A DNA stretch of 64,000 nucleotides from positions 17,447,741-17,511,740 of the forward strand of contig OX336348.1 of NCBI GenBank assembly GCA_946902875.1, read 5' to 3'. Of this stretch, positions 61,730 through 64,000 are shown one piece after another (positions within the stretch are counted from its first letter, which is position 1; every line of letters starts with the position of its first letter). The notes beneath the pieces were generated by a model that saw nothing but the letters and a program-made list of their open reading frames with translations, was not told where the DNA came from and made no database searches. Made by a program: the position numbers and the translations under genes. The stretch comes from Nematopogon swammerdamellus. Taxonomy: Eukaryota > Arthropoda > Insecta > Lepidoptera > Adelidae.

Positions 61730-64000
61730 AGTCAGTCAGTCAGTCAGTCAGCGTGTAAGCGTCCACTGCTGGACATACGCCTCTCCAATTTTCCTCCAGT
61801 CCTCCCGGCCTTCAGCGGTACGGAACCACTGCTTTCCGCCGACGTACTTGATGTCGTCGTCCCACCTGGCGGGTGGTCTTCCCACACTCCGTTTTCCTGT
61901 CCACGGCCGCCAGTGTAGGACACGGTTACTCCAGCGGTCGTCGTCTCTTCGGCTGACGTGCCCAGCCCATTGCCACTTGAGCTTAGCCACCCGGTATCCA
62001 ATATCGACTACTTTGGTGCGTCGGCGGATTGCCTCGTTACGCACCATATCACGTAGCGTTATTCCCAGCATGGCTCGCTCCATTGCTCGCTGGGCAACTT
62101 TCAACCTTTGGACAACACCGACCGTCAGCGTCCACGTTTCACACCCGTACGTCATAACCGGGAGGACACACTGGTCATATATACGGGTTTTTAAATTTTG
62201 CGGAAGATCAGACCTCAGGGCGAATTTTAACTTTCCGAAGGCAGCCCAACCCAGTTGAATTCGTCTCTCGACCTCCTTTAGCAGACCTTGTCTACCAAGC
62301 CGCAGAATTTGACCGAGATATACGTACTCTTCAACCTGTTCGATCACTTCTCCGTCAATAACGATTTGTCCTCCCGTCATAACCTCGGTCGCCATGACCT
62401 TGGTTTTGTCCCGGTTCATCTTCAGACCCACCTTCATCGACGCTGTATAGAGGTCTTCCAGCATGGTCTGAAGCTGATCTCGGGAATTTGACAGAAGGAC
62501 AATGTCATCGGCGAAGCGCAGATGACTGAGAAGATCTCCATTCACGTTGATACCCATGTTGTCCCACTCAAGCGTCTTGAACACATCTTCTAATGCGTTC
62601 GTGAAGAGCTTGGGTGAGATCACATCCCCCTGCCTTACGCCCTTACTAAGGGGGATGGGTTGGGTATTTTCGTGGAGCCTCACAGTCATCGTCGCGGACC
62701 GATACAGATTTCGGAGTACCTCGATGTAGCGGTGGTCGATTCTGCACCTCAGGAGGGAGTTTTCGACAGCCCATTTTTCAACTGAGTCGAACGCCTTCTC
62801 ATAGTCGACGAAGGCTAGGAAGAGCGGCTTGTTGTATTCCTCGCACTTTTGCACCACTTGTCGCACAGTAAATATGTGGTCCATGGTGCCGTATCCTTTC
62901 CTAAATCCAGCTTGCTCACGAGGCTGGTACTGATCCAGCCTCTGTGTCAGCCGACTCGTGATGACTCTCGAAAAGACCTTGTACACGTGGCTGAGAAGTG
63001 AGATAGGTCGATAGTTTTTCAACTTCGCCCTATCCCCCTTCTTGTGAAACAAGACAACGACACTATTTCGCCATGCGGCCGGAACTACACCACTTTCAAG
63101 AACTGCATTGAAAAGTTTCTGCAGTTCTTTCAAGATCGGTCGTCCGCCAGCATTTAGAAGCTCCGTCGTTATCCCGTCTTCACCTGGAGCCTTGTGTTTT
63201 TTGAGTCCTTTCAAGGCAGCCTTTATCTCATAGACACTAATCTCGGGCAGATCCTCCGTGTAGTGTCTAGTGAGCGGCGCACGCCTATCAGAGTCGACTG
63301 GTTTGCTTGGACTCGGGGCAGGAATTGCTGCGGAATACAATTCACCATAAAATTCCTCCACCGCCTTAAGTATATCCGGCTTTCTTGCGGTGACAACCCC
63401 ATTCGCTCGCTCGAGTTTGGAAATTTGGTTAGCGCCGGTAGAGAAGGCACGGGCAAACACTTTGCTGCCTCGATTTTCCTCTATAATGTGCTCAACCAAT
63501 TTCGTGTTCTCTCGGCGAATATCACGGCGAATGGACTTGCCTATGGTCTTGTTGAGGTTCCTGTGCACGACACTGCTCCGGGTCTCCGGTTTCATATTCC
63601 GTCGTGTTTCCAGGAGCCTCAACGTCTCTGCGGATAACTTGCTGCGGGGTGCCTGTCGACTTTTGCTGAAGTGCTGCTCTGCAGTGTCCGTTAGTGCGGA
63701 TACGAAGTCCGTATACACCTTGTCGATGTCGGCATCCTCATCTCGTGGCACCAAGCTAAAAGCATCCTCGAGTTTCGCTTCGAAATTTTCGAGCGTCTCG
63801 TCCGGTATGTTCAGCTTGGCCAGCGGTTTGTGAATGAGTTTGCGCCGTTCCATCTTGAGGTTTAACTTCAGCGTACCTCGCACTAGTCGGTGATCGCTGC
63901 CAGTATCGAAGCGGTTAAGGACAGTAACGTCTATACATGACGATTTACTGTCCGCCAGTATGTAGTCTATCTCGTTTCTCGTACAACCGTCAGGGCTGGC
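61730..64000 (-). mobile_element. RTE-clade non-LTR element, 3' part
   Basis: Minus strand, running off the window edge. The 3' tail is (TGAC)n (61730-61752); RTE elements characteristically have almost no 3' untranslated region and a short simple-repeat tail. It is inserted in the ORF1 region of the LOA-like element in the same orientation. The 5' end and target duplication lie outside the window. Confidence 0.9.
61748..64000 (-). CDS. RTE endonuclease/reverse transcriptase, partial
   Basis: Open from the window edge for about 750 codons, no stop. At the edge the end of the APE endonuclease is visible (ASPDGCTRNEIDYILAD and FDTGSDHRLVR, with the catalytic SDH). RT follows: KHKAPGEDGITTELLNAGG, KLKNYRPISLLSHVYKVFSR, FVDYEKAFDSVEKWAV, GVRQGDVISPKLFTNALED and catalytic LRFADDIVLLSN. 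The thumb has VYLGQILRLGRQGLLKEVER and the C-terminus MTYGCETWTL, KWQWAGHVSRRDDDRW and SVGRPPARWDDDI. The stop codon TGA is the first unit of the (TGAC)n tail. An apparently intact protein, hence possibly active. An internal Met at 63883 is not the start. Confidence 0.92.
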   Translation of the reverse strand, partial: ASPDGCTRNEIDYILADSKSSCIDVTVLNRFDTGSDHRLVRGTLKLNLKMERRKLIHKPLAKLNIPDETLENFEAKLEDAFSLVPRDEDADIDKVYTDFVSALTDTAEQHFSKSRQAPRSKLSAETLRLLETRRNMKPETRSSVVHRNLNKTIGKSIRRDIRRENTKLVEHIIEENRGSKVFARAFSTGANQISKLERANGVVTARKPDILKAVEEFYGELYSAAIPAPSPSKPVDSDRRAPLTRHYTEDLPEISVYEIKAALKGLKKHKAPGEDGITTELLNAGGRPILKELQKLFNAVLESGVVPAAWRNSVVVLFHKKGDRAKLKNYRPISLLSHVYKVFSRVITSRLTQRLDQYQPREQAGFRKGYGTMDHIFTVRQVVQKCEEYNKPLFLAFVDYEKAFDSVEKWAVENSLLRCRIDHRYIEVLRNLYRSATMTVRLHENTQPIPLSKGVRQGDVISPKLFTNALEDVFKTLEWDNMGINVNGDLLSHLRFADDIVLLSNSRDQLQTMLEDLYTASMKVGLKMNRDKTKVMATEVMTGGQIVIDGEVIEQVEEYVYLGQILRLGRQGLLKEVERRIQLGWAAFGKLKFALRSDLPQNLKTRIYDQCVLPVMTYGCETWTLTVGVVQRLKVAQRAMERAMLGITLRDMVRNEAIRRRTKVVDIGYRVAKLKWQWAGHVSRRDDDRWSNRVLHWRPWTGKRSVGRPPARWDDDIKYVGGKQWFRTAEGREDWRKIGEAYVQQWTLTR

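Overview
The window looks like intergenic or heterochromatic DNA of an insect, most likely a moth or butterfly. I infer this from the repertoire: BEL/Pao and short-LTR Ty3/gypsy elements, RTE, LOA/I-like and R2-like non-LTR elements, PIF/Harbinger, hAT and Helitron pieces, a 5S/tRNA-headed SINE, and an interstitial (TTAGG)n tract, the ancestral insect telomere motif. I find no complete host gene. The only host-like pieces are a possible first exon with the start of a THAP domain (minus, about 4859-4938) behind a CpG-rich stretch, an unrecognised open exon-like block (5174-5421), and an AT-hook fragment (about 56600-56830).

Layout. 1-1826: 109-bp satellite units in two head-to-head arrays. 2529-11100: a 5S-headed SINE, a long palindrome, the THAP exon, a 1.5-kb DNA transposon with a 7-bp target duplication (TSD) carrying a nested Harbinger element, and a decayed Tc1/IS630-like transposase. 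11741-15322: a Harbinger-like element split by a hAT element that itself holds a SINE tail. 16139-23099: a nearly intact BEL/Pao element on the minus strand. 23105-27404: a plus-strand gypsy element with 125-bp LTRs, placed directly beside the BEL; both are bounded by the same 5-bp target GAGGG. 28585-32194: a non-LTR element inverted in the way expected of twin priming. 32294-32416: a Helitron helicase fragment. 32702-34193: a second copy of the 7-bp-TSD transposon with its Harbinger insertion site empty.

35833-48988 is dominated by one composite repeat family with the order block A, pentanucleotide array, 68-bp minisatellite, block B. It occurs in both orientations around two divergent head-to-head R2-like (restriction-like endonuclease) elements. 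48989-51165 holds a dead minus-strand gypsy relic. 51436-53510 has no coding signal but contains two duplicated ~305-bp cassettes with eight stem-loops: the loops are nearly constant while the stems differ in sequence and still pair. I consider this the best candidate for something undescribed. 55524-56201 is another A-plus-pentamer copy. 57795-61729 is a broken LOA/I-like element interrupted by a SINE. 61730-64000 is the 3' part of an apparently intact RTE element inserted into that element's ORF1 region; its reading frame runs off the window.

The sequences are therefore a stack of nested insertions rather than co-operating genes. Order can be read in places: Harbinger entered copy 1 of the 7-bp-TSD element, hAT entered the Harbinger-like element, a SINE tail lies in the hAT, a SINE lies in the LOA-like element, RTE lies in LOA ORF1, and block A lies in the gypsy relic. 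Only the BEL and RTE pieces look recent by open-frame length, or by LTR similarity for the BEL.
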